The position numbers and the translations under genes are program-made. This document shows, piece by piece, positions 25,713 through 34,492 of a stretch of DNA of 64,000 nucleotides; within the stretch, counting starts at the first letter, position 1; every line of letters starts with the position of its first letter. Origin of the DNA: Geobacter sp. DSM 9736 (lineage in GTDB: Bacteria; Desulfobacterota; Desulfuromonadia; Geobacterales; Geobacteraceae); the NCBI RefSeq assembly GCF_900187405.1, contig NZ_LT896716.1:3844753-3908752 (forward strand), given 5' to 3'. The notes under the pieces are model-generated. The model worked only from the letters and a program-made list of their open reading frames with translations, ran no database searches and was not told the origin of the DNA.

Positions 25713-26249
25713 ATGGACTTCTCTCTTCAGGCAGCGCGGCATGCTGCCGGTTTGGCGCTGGCGGTAGTTCTCGCTCTTGCTTACCGCAGGGCAGGGCGTG
25801 GCGGGCCGTTCTGGCTTGTCCTTAGCAGGCTTCCCGGAACACTGCTCCATGAAGGAGCACATTTTGCGGTCGGGTTTTTGACCGGTGGTCGTCCTACCGG
25901 TTTTACGGTTCTTCCAAAGTCTCGTTCGTACCGGAATGGTAACGGGGAGATCCGGAGAGAATGGGTGCTAGGGTCTGTTACCTTGTCCAGGCCGGGCGCT
26001 ATTTCCTCGCTACCGACAGCCCTGGCGCCCCTGCTTCTCTTGTTCGTCGCGTGGTACGTTTTTCGCCACTGGTTCGAGTGGTTCCCATCGGATCTGTATC
26101 ATACCCTGACACTGTACGGAATCATGTTCTGCTTCTGCTGTGGGGCCATTCCGTCCGCTCAGGACGTTAGGGCAGGCTGCTACAGTCTTGCCGGCCTGCT
26201 ACTGTATGTGGCGCTTGCTGCTGCAGCAGCCTTTTTTCTATGCCCGTAA
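25713..26249 (+). CDS. integral membrane protein with HExxH motif
   Basis: The start is uncertain; ATG 25713 gives 178 residues with a normal membrane-protein N terminus. Earlier in-frame starts at 25653 and 25599 (GTG) add a less natural leader, and no start has a good ribosome site. A transmembrane-type segment AGLALAVVLALAYRR is followed by LPGTLLHEGAHFAVGFLTGG. The H-E-x-x-H in a hydrophobic context is the zinc-site pattern of M50-like intramembrane metalloproteases. The rest includes SSLPTALAPLLLLFVAWYVF and AGLLLYVALAAAAAFFLCP. No second metal motif (LDG/NPDG) is obvious, so protease activity is only a possibility. Confidence 0.6.
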   Translation: MDFSLQAARHAAGLALAVVLALAYRRAGRGGPFWLVLSRLPGTLLHEGAHFAVGFLTGGRPTGFTVLPKSRSYRNGNGEIRREWVLGSVTLSRPGAISSLPTALAPLLLLFVAWYVFRHWFEWFPSDLYHTLTLYGIMFCFCCGAIPSAQDVRAGCYSLAGLLLYVALAAAAAFFLCP

Positions 26250-26288
26250 ATTCCCCTTCCGGGATCTATTAAAAGAAGAAAAGGAGTC

Positions 26289-26675
26289 ATGCCCATGGCC
26301 GACAAGCCGGAAGTTACCTTCAAATACGTTTTTTCTTACAACTACAACCCCGTCTATGTGAACGGTGCCCACGGCGGTGTCTCTCCCCGCGGAGAGATCG
26401 TAGTCAACTTCTATCTGGAGCGCCCGGCGCTTCCTAACTCGATTACTCATGAGATCAACCCCAACGGCACCATCGGCAGCGAGACCGCCCAGGAACCGGA
26501 AGATCTTAAGAACAGCCTGGTACGTTTCGTGAGTGATGGGGTAATTCTCAACTATGAGAGTGCTAGGAACATTCACCACTGGCTGGGGGAACGGATCAAG
26601 GAACTGGAAGCGATAGAGCGGGCAAAGGCGAACCTTCAGTTCGGTCAGGAGCCTTCCGGTGGCGTAACCCATTGA
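26289..26675 (+). CDS. conserved hypothetical soluble protein
   Basis: This gene encodes 128 residues; AAAAGGAG precedes the ATG by five bases. The protein is soluble and beta-rich at the start ([42 protein letters not shown]), then helical with many Lys and Glu. I do not recognise a named family, although the first half resembles small periplasm-free proteins seen beside ispE in Geobacter. It ends 47 bases before the ispE start and may share its transcript. Confidence 0.66.
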   Translation: MPMADKPEVTFKYVFSYNYNPVYVNGAHGGVSPRGEIVVNFYLERPALPNSITHEINPNGTIGSETAQEPEDLKNSLVRFVSDGVILNYESARNIHHWLGERIKELEAIERAKANLQFGQEPSGGVTH

Positions 26676-26721
26676 TGCTGCTAACCTGGTGTCGTTGTAC
26701 TTGTACTACCGTGAGGACGAG

Positions 26722-27564
26722 ATGAGGAGTATCGAACTTACCGCTCCGGCGAAAATCAATTTCCGCCTCGACGTGCTACGGCGACGCCCGGATGGTTACC
26801 ATGACCTGCGCATGATCATGCAGCGCATAGACCTGTGTGACCGCCTGTCGATCGCTCTCACCGATGAGCCGGGCATTCGTGTTACCTGCGGGCGTGAGGG
26901 GGTTCCCGATGGCCCCGGCAACATAGCCTGGCGTGCAGCTTCTGTGCTTCTGGAACTGTCGGGAAAGCCAGGGGGGGTGGGAATTGACATTGTGAAGAAT
27001 ATCCCCGTCGCAGCCGGCCTCGGTGGAGGCAGCAGCGACTGTGCCACAGTTCTGGCTGGGCTGAACGATCTTTTGGAGCTGGGGCTTTCTTCAGAAATGC
27101 TCATGGAGATAGGGGTCGGGCTTGGGGCGGATGTTCCATTTTTCCTTTATGGGCAGACGGCCATTGCTGAAGGAATAGGTGAGCGTCTTTCTCCTGTAAC
27201 CGTGCCGGCCGGTATATGGCTCGTGCTCGTAAACCCGAACGTGCCAGTCTCTACGGCCTGGGTCTACCAAAATTTGCAATTGACAAAGAGGGATGAGGAG
27301 CCTATACTTCCCTGCTTCTACGGCAGCATAAACGACATCTGTACTGTTCTCGGGAACGACTTGGAGTCGGTAACGATTCCCCGCTACCCGGTCATAGCAG
27401 AGATAAAAAAGCGGCTGCTGGGAGCCGGGGCCCGCGCAGCTCTCATGTCGGGAAGTGGTCCTACTGTGTTCGGCATTTTTGATGATGAGGCTGCTGCCCG
27501 CGCGGCATCCGGCATCTTGGCCGAGAATGGCCAGTGGTTTGTAGTTCCGACGAGGACGCTATAA
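26722..27564 (+). CDS. ispE: 4-diphosphocytidyl-2-C-methyl-D-erythritol kinase
   Basis: ATG 26722 (280 residues) is chosen because GAGGACG lies eight bases upstream, and the product then begins [29 protein letters not shown], the IspE N-terminal signature. The ATP-binding motif [17 protein letters not shown] and the closing [20 protein letters not shown] are typical. IspE phosphorylates CDP-ME in the non-mevalonate isoprenoid pathway. The order ispE - tRNA-Gln - prs - rplY - pth is a recurrent deltaproteobacterial arrangement. Confidence 0.95.
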   Translation: MRSIELTAPAKINFRLDVLRRRPDGYHDLRMIMQRIDLCDRLSIALTDEPGIRVTCGREGVPDGPGNIAWRAASVLLELSGKPGGVGIDIVKNIPVAAGLGGGSSDCATVLAGLNDLLELGLSSEMLMEIGVGLGADVPFFLYGQTAIAEGIGERLSPVTVPAGIWLVLVNPNVPVSTAWVYQNLQLTKRDEEPILPCFYGSINDICTVLGNDLESVTIPRYPVIAEIKKRLLGAGARAALMSGSGPTVFGIFDDEAAARAASGILAENGQWFVVPTRTL

Positions 27565-27618
27565 CTGTAGTTCTAGAGGTATTTTCGGTTTTAACGAAGG
27601 AGCAGGTCGGTTGTGCAT

Positions 27619-27693
27619 TGGGGCGTCGCCAAGCGGTAAGGCACCGGATTTTGATTCCGGCACTCCCAGGTTCGAATCCTGGCGCCCCAGCCA
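27619..27693 (+). tRNA. tRNA-Gln (anticodon TTG)
   Basis: A seven-base acceptor stem (TGGGGCG / CGCCCCA), D arm, anticodon loop ATTTTGATT with anticodon TTG, and T arm with GTTCGAATC are all present. A discriminator G at 27690 is followed by an encoded CCA (27691-27693). It lies between ispE and prs. Confidence 0.95.
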
Positions 27694-27785
27694 GTATCAA
27701 TAATGCAGGGAAAGGTAGAGATGCGGCCGGAGGGCCGGTCTCAGTGAGATTCTATCTTTCGATTGCTTCGGGGAAATTGAGGTTT

Positions 27786-28730
27786 ATGGAAAACAAGATC
27801 AGGGTCTTCAGCGGCAATTCCAACACATCTCTGACCGAGAAAATCTGCTCAAGTCTCAAGGTTCCGGTGGGCGCGGCGAAGGTAAAGACCTTTTCCGACG
27901 GTGAAATAATGGTGGAAATAGGCGAAAACGTCAGGGGACGTGATATTTACGTCGTCCAGTCTACCTGCTGCCCAACCAACAACAACCTGATGGAGCTCCT
28001 CATCATGGTGGACGCCCTGAAGAGAGCCTCCGCGGCGACCATCACGGCAGTCATCCCCTATTACGGCTATGCCCGTCAGGACAGGAAGGTTGCCCCCAGA
28101 ACACCGATTTCCTCCAAGCTTGTCGCTGATCTCATCACAACTGCCGGCACCGACCGCGTCGTGACTGTCGACCTCCATGCCGGCCAGATACAGGGCTTTT
28201 TCAACATCCCCGTCGATAACCTTTATGCTGCACCGGTCATTCTAGAATACCTCCGCAGGCGGTTTACAGACCAGCCGATCGTGATGGTCTCTCCTGATGC
28301 CGGAGGAACCGAGCGCGCTCGCGCGTATGCAAAACGCCTTGGCTGCAGCCTTGCAATCATAGACAAGCGAAGGACCGGCCCCAACGTCGCCGAAGTGATG
28401 CACCTCATAGGGGACGTGAAGGGCAAGATTGCGATTATTCTTGATGACATGATAGACACCGCAGGCACACTTACTCAGGCAGCAAACGCGCTCAAGGAGC
28501 ATGGTGCCAGCGCGATTTATGCCTGCGCGACACATGGGGTGCTTTCCGGTCCTGCTATCGACCGTATCGAGGCTTCTGCCATCGAAGAGGTGGTCATCAC
28601 CGATACCATTCCCCTTGGGGCGAAGGTTGATCCCGCCGGGAAGATCAAGGTGCTGTCGGTTGCTGAGTTGCTGGCGGAGGCGATCCGCCGGATCCACCAG
28701 GACGAATCGGTTAGTTCGCTCTTCGTGTGA
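27786..28730 (+). CDS. prs: ribose-phosphate pyrophosphokinase
   Basis: The start at ATG 27786 (314 residues) opens with [20 protein letters not shown]. It has [11 protein letters not shown] and the PRPP-binding loop [12 protein letters not shown], the hallmarks of Prs. The enzyme makes PRPP from ribose-5-phosphate and ATP for nucleotide, His and Trp synthesis. It follows the tRNA-Gln gene by 92 bases. The stop is 43 bases before rplY. Confidence 0.97.
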   Translation: MENKIRVFSGNSNTSLTEKICSSLKVPVGAAKVKTFSDGEIMVEIGENVRGRDIYVVQSTCCPTNNNLMELLIMVDALKRASAATITAVIPYYGYARQDRKVAPRTPISSKLVADLITTAGTDRVVTVDLHAGQIQGFFNIPVDNLYAAPVILEYLRRRFTDQPIVMVSPDAGGTERARAYAKRLGCSLAIIDKRRTGPNVAEVMHLIGDVKGKIAIILDDMIDTAGTLTQAANALKEHGASAIYACATHGVLSGPAIDRIEASAIEEVVITDTIPLGAKVDPAGKIKVLSVAELLAEAIRRIHQDESVSSLFV

Positions 28731-28773
28731 CAGTCCGTCGCGCCAAATAAATTCAAACGACATCGGAGGATGT

Positions 28774-29361
28774 ATGGATCAGCAGAGAGTGGTGAACATC
28801 GAAATACGGGAGCAGACCGGCAAGGGTGTCAGCAGGCAGCTTCGCAGTAAAGGGCTCGTGCCGGCGGTTGTTTACGGCAAAGGCATAGACCCTGTGCCCG
28901 TTTCTCTTAATCCGAAGGAGCTCGTCGCTGCCATAGCCGCCGGGGGGGGGCAGAACACCCTTCTTACCCTCAAAGGTGGGGGAAGCCTCGACGGCAACAT
29001 GGCCATCATTGCAGACATGTTCCTCGATCCGCTCAAGAACACACTCCGTCATGTGGACCTGCATCGGGTAAATCTTGCCGAGAAGGTGCGCGTGGAGGTT
29101 AAGATCAATCTGATGGGTACTGCAGCCGGGGTGAAGGAGGGAGGTCTTCTGGACTTCACCATGCATGCTGTGGAGATTGAATGTCTCCCGACGCAGATCC
29201 CGGAGCATATCGATGTCGACATCACCGATCTCGCCCTTGGCCACTCCGTTCATGTGGGAGACCTGCAGCTTGCTTCAGGGGTAAAGCTCCTTACCGACCC
29301 GCGGGCATCGGTGGTGAGTGTTCTGGGGAAAGCCAAGGAAGAAGCGCCGTCGGCTGAATAG
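28774..29361 (+). CDS. rplY: 50S ribosomal protein L25 (CTC form)
   Basis: This gene encodes 195 residues, the long CTC form. The N-terminal 5S-rRNA-binding domain (about 1-95) has REQTGKGVSRQLRSKGLVPAVVYGKGIDPVPVSL. The C-terminal domain (about 96-190) has AVEIECLPTQIPEHIDVDITDLALGHSVHVGDL. GGAGGA precedes the ATG. The last residues (KAKEEAPSAE) form a short acidic tail. It lies between prs and pth. Confidence 0.95.
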   Translation: MDQQRVVNIEIREQTGKGVSRQLRSKGLVPAVVYGKGIDPVPVSLNPKELVAAIAAGGGQNTLLTLKGGGSLDGNMAIIADMFLDPLKNTLRHVDLHRVNLAEKVRVEVKINLMGTAAGVKEGGLLDFTMHAVEIECLPTQIPEHIDVDITDLALGHSVHVGDLQLASGVKLLTDPRASVVSVLGKAKEEAPSAE

Positions 29362-29379
29362 CCCCCAGCGCTGTGGACG

Positions 29380-29958
29380 ATGGCTGCAAAACTTATCGTT
29401 GGGCTGGGTAATCCCGGCACAAAGTACCTATGGACCCGCCACAACGCGGGTTTCATGGTTTTGGACCGACTGGCACAGGAAGCGGGTATACAAGTCACCC
29501 GCAAGAGCTTTTCCGGAATGTTTGGTGAGGGGGACTACCGCGGGAACCGGCTCCTGCTTCTGAAACCCCAGACATTCATGAACCTTTCCGGGCGCTCGGT
29601 GCAAGAGGCCATGCAATTCTACAAGTTGTCCCCTTCCGATCTTCTCGTAATCCATGACGAGCTTGATATCCCTTTCGGCAAGATCAAGCTCAAGGAGGGG
29701 GGAGGGCATGGCGGCCACAACGGATTGCGGTCTCTGCAGCAGCATCTTGGCGGGAGGCAATTCGCACGTGTCCGTGTGGGCATAGGCAGGCCGGAGGATG
29801 GAGATGCGGCGGATTACGTCCTTAGTCCTTTCCGAAAGGAAGAGCTTTCCTCTCTCCCTCGGCTGCTGGATGGAGTCGTAGAGCTTCTCGAGATGGTCCT
29901 TGCAGAGGGGTTGCCGAAAGCGATGAGCCTGTTTAATAACCGTGATCTCCTTGTCTAA
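29380..29958 (+). CDS. pth: peptidyl-tRNA hydrolase
   Basis: This gene encodes 192 residues. The N-terminal block AKLIVGLGNPGTKYLWTRHNAGFMVLD contains the active-site His in TRHN. KPQTFMNLSGRSV and VIHDELDIPFGKIKLKEGGGHGGHNGLRS follow, as in canonical Pth. It recycles peptidyl-tRNAs released from ribosomes. It starts 18 bases after rplY. Confidence 0.96.
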   Translation: MAAKLIVGLGNPGTKYLWTRHNAGFMVLDRLAQEAGIQVTRKSFSGMFGEGDYRGNRLLLLKPQTFMNLSGRSVQEAMQFYKLSPSDLLVIHDELDIPFGKIKLKEGGGHGGHNGLRSLQQHLGGRQFARVRVGIGRPEDGDAADYVLSPFRKEELSSLPRLLDGVVELLEMVLAEGLPKAMSLFNNRDLLV

Positions 29959-30032
29959 TGCAAATACCGCTTTGTGCGTCATAATTCTCTTGTAAAGCAT
30001 CTAGGCCTTGTAGTAAAAATATCAGTTTCCGT

Positions 30033-30081
30033 GAGCAGCCATCCGGCTGTTCAAGCTCCTTGCTCCGGGTCGGACCGGGGC
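30033..30081 (+). promoter_or_regulatory. structured leader of the rpsF-rpsR operon
   Basis: Two consecutive hairpins lie between pth and rpsF. The first is GAGCAGCC / GGCTGTTC (30033-30052, 8 bp including one G-T pair, ATCC loop). The second is GCTCCGG / CCGGGGC (30062-30081, 7 bp, GTCGGA loop), followed by AACCG just upstream of the GAGGAGG ribosome site. rpsF-rpsR leaders in many bacteria bind the S6:S18 complex for feedback control through a CCG-containing stem. This match is by position and presence of CCG only. Confidence 0.35.
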
Positions 30082-30106
30082 TAATAACCGTGAGGAGGAA
30101 GTATCT

Positions 30107-30484
30107 ATGAACAGGATGTACGAGACGATATTCATCGTCCAGCCTGATCTCGCCGACGAGGACCTCAAATCTCTCGCCGCCAAGGTTCAGGACGTAGTTG
30201 CCAGCTTCAAAGGAGATCTGAAGAAGCTGGAAGACTGGGGTATGCGCAAGCTCGCTTATCCGATCAACAAGGTCAGCCGCGGCCGGTACTATTACCTGCG
30301 CTTTGATGGCAGTGCCGCGCTCATTGCGGAACTGGAGAGGCGCTTGAGACTGGACGACAAGGTTATCCGTTACCAGAGCGTCAAGCTGGAAACCGAAACC
30401 GTGGCACCTGCAGCCGTTCCGGCCCCTGCTGAGCAGGAGCGTCCGGCAGAGCCGGCCGAAGCCCCGGCCGCCGAAACAGAATAA
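30107..30484 (+). CDS. rpsF: 30S ribosomal protein S6
   Basis: This gene encodes 125 residues. MYETIFIVQPDLADEDLKSLAAKVQDVV and KKLEDWGMRKLAYPINKVSRGRYYYLRFDG are typical S6. The C-terminal 25 residues form a Pro/Ala/Glu-rich acidic tail (APAPAEQERPAEPAEAPAAETE) beyond the conserved core, as often seen in deltaproteobacterial S6. It leads the rpsF - rpsR - DUF2232 gene - rplI operon. Confidence 0.96.
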   Translation: MNRMYETIFIVQPDLADEDLKSLAAKVQDVVASFKGDLKKLEDWGMRKLAYPINKVSRGRYYYLRFDGSAALIAELERRLRLDDKVIRYQSVKLETETVAPAAVPAPAEQERPAEPAEAPAAETE

Positions 30485-30505
30485 GACAACGGAGGTTGAT
30501 CATAG

Positions 30506-30781
30506 ATGAGCGACGAAAGAGCACCCCAAAGAAGTTCAGGCCCTCGGAAGAAGCGGCCGTTCCAGCGCAGGAAGGTTTGCCGGTTCTGCGCTGACAAGCA
30601 GGTTACCATCGATTACAAGGACCCCCGGACCCTGCGCTATTTCATAAGCGAGCGAGGCAAGATCATTCCCCGTCGTATCTCCGGAAACTGCTCCAAGCAC
30701 CAGCGTGAGATAACGGAAGCCATCAAACGGGCCCGCAACATCGCCCTGCTGCCAATAGCAAGCGGACACGTCCTGCCCTAG
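30506..30781 (+). CDS. rpsR: 30S ribosomal protein S18
   Basis: This gene encodes 91 residues. [61 protein letters not shown] is the S18 core. Cys in CRFC plus C and H in GNCSKHQ could form a zinc site, as in the zinc-containing S18 type. It lies 21 bases after rpsF with GGAGG upstream. Confidence 0.96.
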   Translation: MSDERAPQRSSGPRKKRPFQRRKVCRFCADKQVTIDYKDPRTLRYFISERGKIIPRRISGNCSKHQREITEAIKRARNIALLPIASGHVLP

Positions 30782-30794
30782 CAGGTGTCCGTGC

Positions 30795-31730
30795 ATGAGC
30801 TTTACCGGCAAAGAATATGTATTGGATGTAGGTAAGGGGAGCGTTGCAACATTAACGCTCTTCCTTGCCTTCGTCAGTCTCCCTATGGTGGGAATGTTGC
30901 CTGGCGCCTTTTCTCCCCTACCTGCAATCTTCTATACACTGAAAAGCGGCAGGCTGACCGGTATTGCAATAGTTTCCGTCACCACTGCAGTTCTCGCTGT
31001 GATGGGAGATGTGGCGTCGACGGCGCTGTATCTGCTTCAGAGCGGCTCGCTCGCCCTGCTTCTCTCGTTTTTTCTCTCAGCGGGGAAGGGTGCGGGGAGG
31101 TCGCTGGCCTATGCAGTGGCCATCAACCTGATGCTCGTAGTCGCATTTGCTGCGGGATACGGTGCCCTCCGTGGCTTAGATCTGGATTTGCAGGTGCAGA
31201 AAGGTGTCCAGGCGAGTATCGCGCAGACTGCATCATTCTACGAGAAGGCAGGGGTCAAGGGGGAAGAGCTCCAAACGTTGCGGCAGGGGATGGCCCAGGC
31301 GGGGGATGTGATCGGCAAGGTCTATCCTGCGCTGCTGATCATAAGCGTTGCCGTCATCGCCGGGATGAATATGCTGGTGCTCAGCCGGTTCTCGTCCCGG
31401 TTAAACGACCTGCGTGGGATCGGGCCATTCCGGGAGTTCCGAAACCCTGAGCCGCTCGTATGGGTGCTCATAGGTTCCGGCTTTGCACTGCTGCTCGATA
31501 ACCCCCTTGTCGACAGGATCGCCCTGAATCTACTGATCGTGATCCTGTTCATGTATTTTCTACAGGGGCTGGCAATTACCTCTCACCTTTTTCACCGGTT
31601 CCGCGTATCCCTGTTTCTCAGGGTGATCTTTTACCTGTTGCTGACGGTACAACCCTATTTTGCAGTAGGGGTGGCCGTCGTCGGCATTTTCGACATATGG
31701 GGAAATTTCAGGACCCCAAAAACCACATAA
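30795..31730 (+). CDS. DUF2232 membrane protein (YybS-like)
   Basis: This gene encodes 311 residues with seven or eight hydrophobic segments. The positions LTLFLAFVSLPMVGMLPGAFSPLPAIFYTLKSGRLTGIAIV at the N terminus and VLIGSGFALLLDNPLVDRIALNLLIVILFMYFLQGLAITSHLFHRFRV near the end are in the style of the DUF2232/YybS family. Between rpsR and rplI this gene position is conserved in many deltaproteobacteria. No function is established. Confidence 0.85.
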   Translation: MSFTGKEYVLDVGKGSVATLTLFLAFVSLPMVGMLPGAFSPLPAIFYTLKSGRLTGIAIVSVTTAVLAVMGDVASTALYLLQSGSLALLLSFFLSAGKGAGRSLAYAVAINLMLVVAFAAGYGALRGLDLDLQVQKGVQASIAQTASFYEKAGVKGEELQTLRQGMAQAGDVIGKVYPALLIISVAVIAGMNMLVLSRFSSRLNDLRGIGPFREFRNPEPLVWVLIGSGFALLLDNPLVDRIALNLLIVILFMYFLQGLAITSHLFHRFRVSLFLRVIFYLLLTVQPYFAVGVAVVGIFDIWGNFRTPKTT

Positions 31731-31758
31731 ACCTGTAACTCAGGCTAGGAGGAACGAC

Positions 31759-32205
31759 ATGAAGGTTATACTCAAAGAAAACATCGACACCCTGGGCCGT
31801 ATCGGCGATATCGTGAAGGTTGCACCGGGCTATGCACGGAACTACCTTCTTCCGAAGGGGTTTGCCGCGGAGGCGAACCTGAAGAACACGAAGGCTCTGG
31901 AGCATGCGAAACGTCAGATGGAATACAAAAAGAACAAAGTCCTCGAGCAGGCAAGGCTGATTGCCGCTAAGGTCGAAGGCGCCAATCTGGTTCTTTCTCA
32001 TGCAGCGGGAGAGGAAGGCAAGCTTTTTGGTTCTGTCACCAACATGGAACTAGCGGAAAAGCTTCAGGCGCTGGGGATTGATATCGACAGAAAAAAGATC
32101 ACCCTGGCTGAGCCGATCAAGCAGGTTGGGGAGTACTCGGTTCCGGTAAAGGTTCACCCGGAAGTCACAGCTGCTCTTAAAGTAACTGTTTCCAAGGCTG
32201 AATAA
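31759..32205 (+). CDS. rplI: 50S ribosomal protein L9
   Basis: This gene encodes 148 residues. MKVILKENIDTLGRIGDIVKVAPGYARNYLLPKGFA is the L9 signature, followed by the long central helix and a C-terminal rRNA-binding domain with KLFGSVTNMELAEKL. AGGAGG precedes the start. It ends the rpsF-rplI operon and is followed by a strong terminator. Confidence 0.97.
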   Translation: MKVILKENIDTLGRIGDIVKVAPGYARNYLLPKGFAAEANLKNTKALEHAKRQMEYKKNKVLEQARLIAAKVEGANLVLSHAAGEEGKLFGSVTNMELAEKLQALGIDIDRKKITLAEPIKQVGEYSVPVKVHPEVTAALKVTVSKAE

Positions 32206-32233
32206 GCAGTACACTTCTGTTTCACCGATAAAA

Positions 32234-32265
32234 AAGCAGCCGGTCTTATGCCGGCTGCTTTTTTT
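32234..32265 (+). terminator. intrinsic terminator after rplI
   Basis: AAGCAGCCGG / CCGGCTGCTT forms a perfect 10-bp stem with a seven-base loop, followed by a run of T (TTTTTTT spanning the hairpin end). Confidence 0.92.
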
Positions 32266-32339
32266 GTTGTTGCGCGCGGCGTTGTAGGGGCGCTGTTTAT
32301 TGTTATTCTTTAGCATGATGATTGGATAGGAGGTGCCAG

Positions 32340-33305
32340 ATGAAGATGTGCGTGCTTATTCTGCTGACTGCACTGCTGACGACGCTGACGGGTGGCTGTG
32401 CCTTCGTTAATGTAGAGATGCTCCGCTCAGCCTCTCCCCTTCAGGAGCGGACAGTGGAGGGGGACGGAAAGGCGAAGATCCTCGTGCTCGAAATAACAGG
32501 GGTTATTTCTGAGAAGGATCAGTCGGGTGGGCAACTTTTCGAGCCGAAACCCTCCCTTGTCTCGCATATTAAGGAATCGTTGCAGAAAGCTGAGAAGGAC
32601 AAGGATGTGAAAGGGGTGATCCTCCGGATCAATTCTCCGGGAGGCACTGTCACGGCGAGCGACATCATATACCACGAACTGAACAATTTCAGAGCCAGGA
32701 CCAAGATGCCCGTGCATGCCTGCATAATAGGTCTCGGGGCTTCCGGCGGTTATTATGTGGCAACTGCCGCAGATGAGATTACTATTCATCCCACAGCGGT
32801 GACCGGCAGCATCGGCGTTATGGTAATGAAGTTCAACGTCGAGGGACTGCTGTCTAAGGTGGGGGTCGGAGAAGAGACGATCAAGTCTGCCGACAAAAAG
32901 GATTTTTTCTCACCCTTTCGCCCTACGACCGCTGAAGAACTGCAGATAATGCAGACCATCATCGACAAGATGTACGGCAGGTTTATGGATGTCATAGAAG
33001 CCCGAAAGGGGAATCAGCTCGACAGGCAGCAGATTCGTGTTCTGGCCGACGGACGTGTCTATACCGCAGATCAGGCACTGGAGGGAAAGCTTGTAGACCG
33101 AATAGGCTATCTCGACGAAGTGATCGAAAGTATGAAGGCGTCGCTCGGGGTGAAGGAAGCCAAAGTGATCAGTTATTATCGTCGTGGCGGCTATAAAGAG
33201 ACTATCTACTCAGGTGGCGGGATTCCTCAGTTCAACCTGATCAATATAAACGCAGGCCTGGACCTCCTCACGTCAACCGACTTTCTCTATCTCTGGAAGC
33301 CGTAG
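32340..33305 (+). CDS. sppA: signal peptide peptidase SppA (lipoprotein-anchored S49 protease)
   Basis: ATG 32340 is preceded by AGGAGGTG; 321 residues. The signal ends in LTTLTGGC, a lipobox, so the protein is probably a lipoprotein in place of a membrane-helix-anchored one. It is a single-domain (short, Bacillus-like) S49 protease. The Ser nucleophile lies in IIGLGASGGYYVATAADEI, and the Lys general base is expected in IKSADKKDFFSPFRP. SppA degrades leftover signal peptides in the membrane. It stands alone, convergent with mutM. Confidence 0.92.
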   Translation: MKMCVLILLTALLTTLTGGCAFVNVEMLRSASPLQERTVEGDGKAKILVLEITGVISEKDQSGGQLFEPKPSLVSHIKESLQKAEKDKDVKGVILRINSPGGTVTASDIIYHELNNFRARTKMPVHACIIGLGASGGYYVATAADEITIHPTAVTGSIGVMVMKFNVEGLLSKVGVGEETIKSADKKDFFSPFRPTTAEELQIMQTIIDKMYGRFMDVIEARKGNQLDRQQIRVLADGRVYTADQALEGKLVDRIGYLDEVIESMKASLGVKEAKVISYYRRGGYKETIYSGGGIPQFNLININAGLDLLTSTDFLYLWKP

Positions 33306-33354
33306 ACCCTACAAAAAAGACGGAGGGAACCTGCGGGCATATAGCTCTCCTTCA

Positions 33355-34167
33355 CTATTTCTGACACACCTCACAGTAGAAGGTTGATCGCTCCCCTTGT
33401 CGGATGCGTTTAATGGAGGTACCGCAGCGCCGGCATGGCTGACCGCTTCTCCCATAGACGTTGAACGATACAGCCACTGCCGGATCTACTTCATCGCCTG
33501 CCCCTGCAGAAAGCGCCTGCTCTTCTGTGGTCAGGGCCTGCTGCAGTGTTTCACGAATCGACGCTACGATTACGCGGCATTCTGCCTCCGTAAGTCTGCC
33601 CGACGCCCGGGTGGGGGCGATCCGTGCCAGAAACAGCGCTTCGCTCGCATACATGTTGCCGATTCCTGAAACGTTATGGCTGTCCATGAGGAACGGTTTT
33701 ATCGCAATGCTTCGGCCACGGGTCATCCGGTGAAGGGAATGTCCGTCGAACCCATCGCCCAGAGGCTCCGGTCCCAGTTGCGCTAGCAGCGGATGATGCA
33801 TCGGGTCATCCTGCGTCCAGGCCACCCGACCGAAGTGACGTGTGTCATGGAAACGAAGGATGGTCTCATCCTCCATCAGGATGTCGAAATGGTCGTTGGT
33901 GCGGGGGGGAGCTACCGGGGAACGAAGCAGCAGACTGCCGGATATCCCGAGGTGGAAAATGACCGTTCCACTGCTGCATCGCATGAGCAGGTATTTCCCC
34001 CGCCGGTCTACTGAAATCACTCTTTGGCCGGGAAGCCGTTCCTGAAGGTCTCGCGGCGACAGACGGCGAAGTCCGGGGCTGTATATTTCCACGCTTTTGA
34101 CTGTTTTCCCTGCTATCGCCACTTCTACTCTGTGACGGATTGTCTCGACTTCAGGCAGTTCCGGCAT
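33355..34167 (-). CDS. mutM: formamidopyrimidine-DNA glycosylase
   Basis: ATG 34167 is chosen since the mature protein must start PELPEVETI (Pro as nucleophile, Glu as general acid) after Met removal; this gives 270 residues. The N-terminal block, the ISVDRRGKYLLM stretch, the helix-two-turn-helix region and the C-terminal zinc finger (CRRC...CEVC) are present. Fpg removes 8-oxoguanine and other oxidised purines. It is convergent with sppA. Confidence 0.95.
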   Translation of the reverse strand: MPELPEVETIRHRVEVAIAGKTVKSVEIYSPGLRRLSPRDLQERLPGQRVISVDRRGKYLLMRCSSGTVIFHLGISGSLLLRSPVAPPRTNDHFDILMEDETILRFHDTRHFGRVAWTQDDPMHHPLLAQLGPEPLGDGFDGHSLHRMTRGRSIAIKPFLMDSHNVSGIGNMYASEALFLARIAPTRASGRLTEAECRVIVASIRETLQQALTTEEQALSAGAGDEVDPAVAVSFNVYGRSGQPCRRCGTSIKRIRQGERSTFYCEVCQK

Positions 34168-34301
34168 TCCTGCTCCATGGTTGCATTTTATCTTCAACTA
34201 TAGCCTAGACGGCAGCATCGTCAAATCTGCAGCGGCCTTGCGTGGGTCTTCGACCTCCGTTCAAAAATGGTGGCCGTAGGTGCGGAGTCTGGATGTTCTG
34301 G

Positions 34302-34339
34302 TATAATGAGCTATCGCTAATGCAGGGTCTGGCGATAGC
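34302..34339 (+). promoter_or_regulatory. extended -10 and inverted repeat in the mutM-glyQ gap
   Basis: In the 325-base gap between mutM and glyQ, TGGTATAAT (34299-34307) fits an extended -10 element, with no -35 at 17 bases. Immediately after it GCTATCGC (34310-34317) and GCGATAGC (34332-34339) form an 8-bp inverted repeat with a 14-base spacer. It could be an operator or part of a short RNA. Nothing else recognisable lies in this stretch apart from the glyQ promoter. Confidence 0.3.
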
Positions 34340-34374
34340 ACGCAGGGGCCCTTTGGAGAGGTCACTTATAATCC

Positions 34375-34403
34375 TTGACACATTAAACCATTCACGGTAA
34401 TGT
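34375..34403 (+). promoter_or_regulatory. predicted sigma-70 promoter of glyQS
   Basis: TTGACA (34375-34380), 17 bases, then TAATGT (34398-34403), about 90 bases upstream of the glyQ start. The -35 is a perfect consensus; the -10 is 4/6. Confidence 0.6.
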
Positions 34404-34492
34404 TGTCGGCCTAACTATCCGGATACAATGAAATATTTTCAGCTTCCTGAAAATTTTTTTGCTGTGAATCAATATTATGGAGGAGGTTCCCC

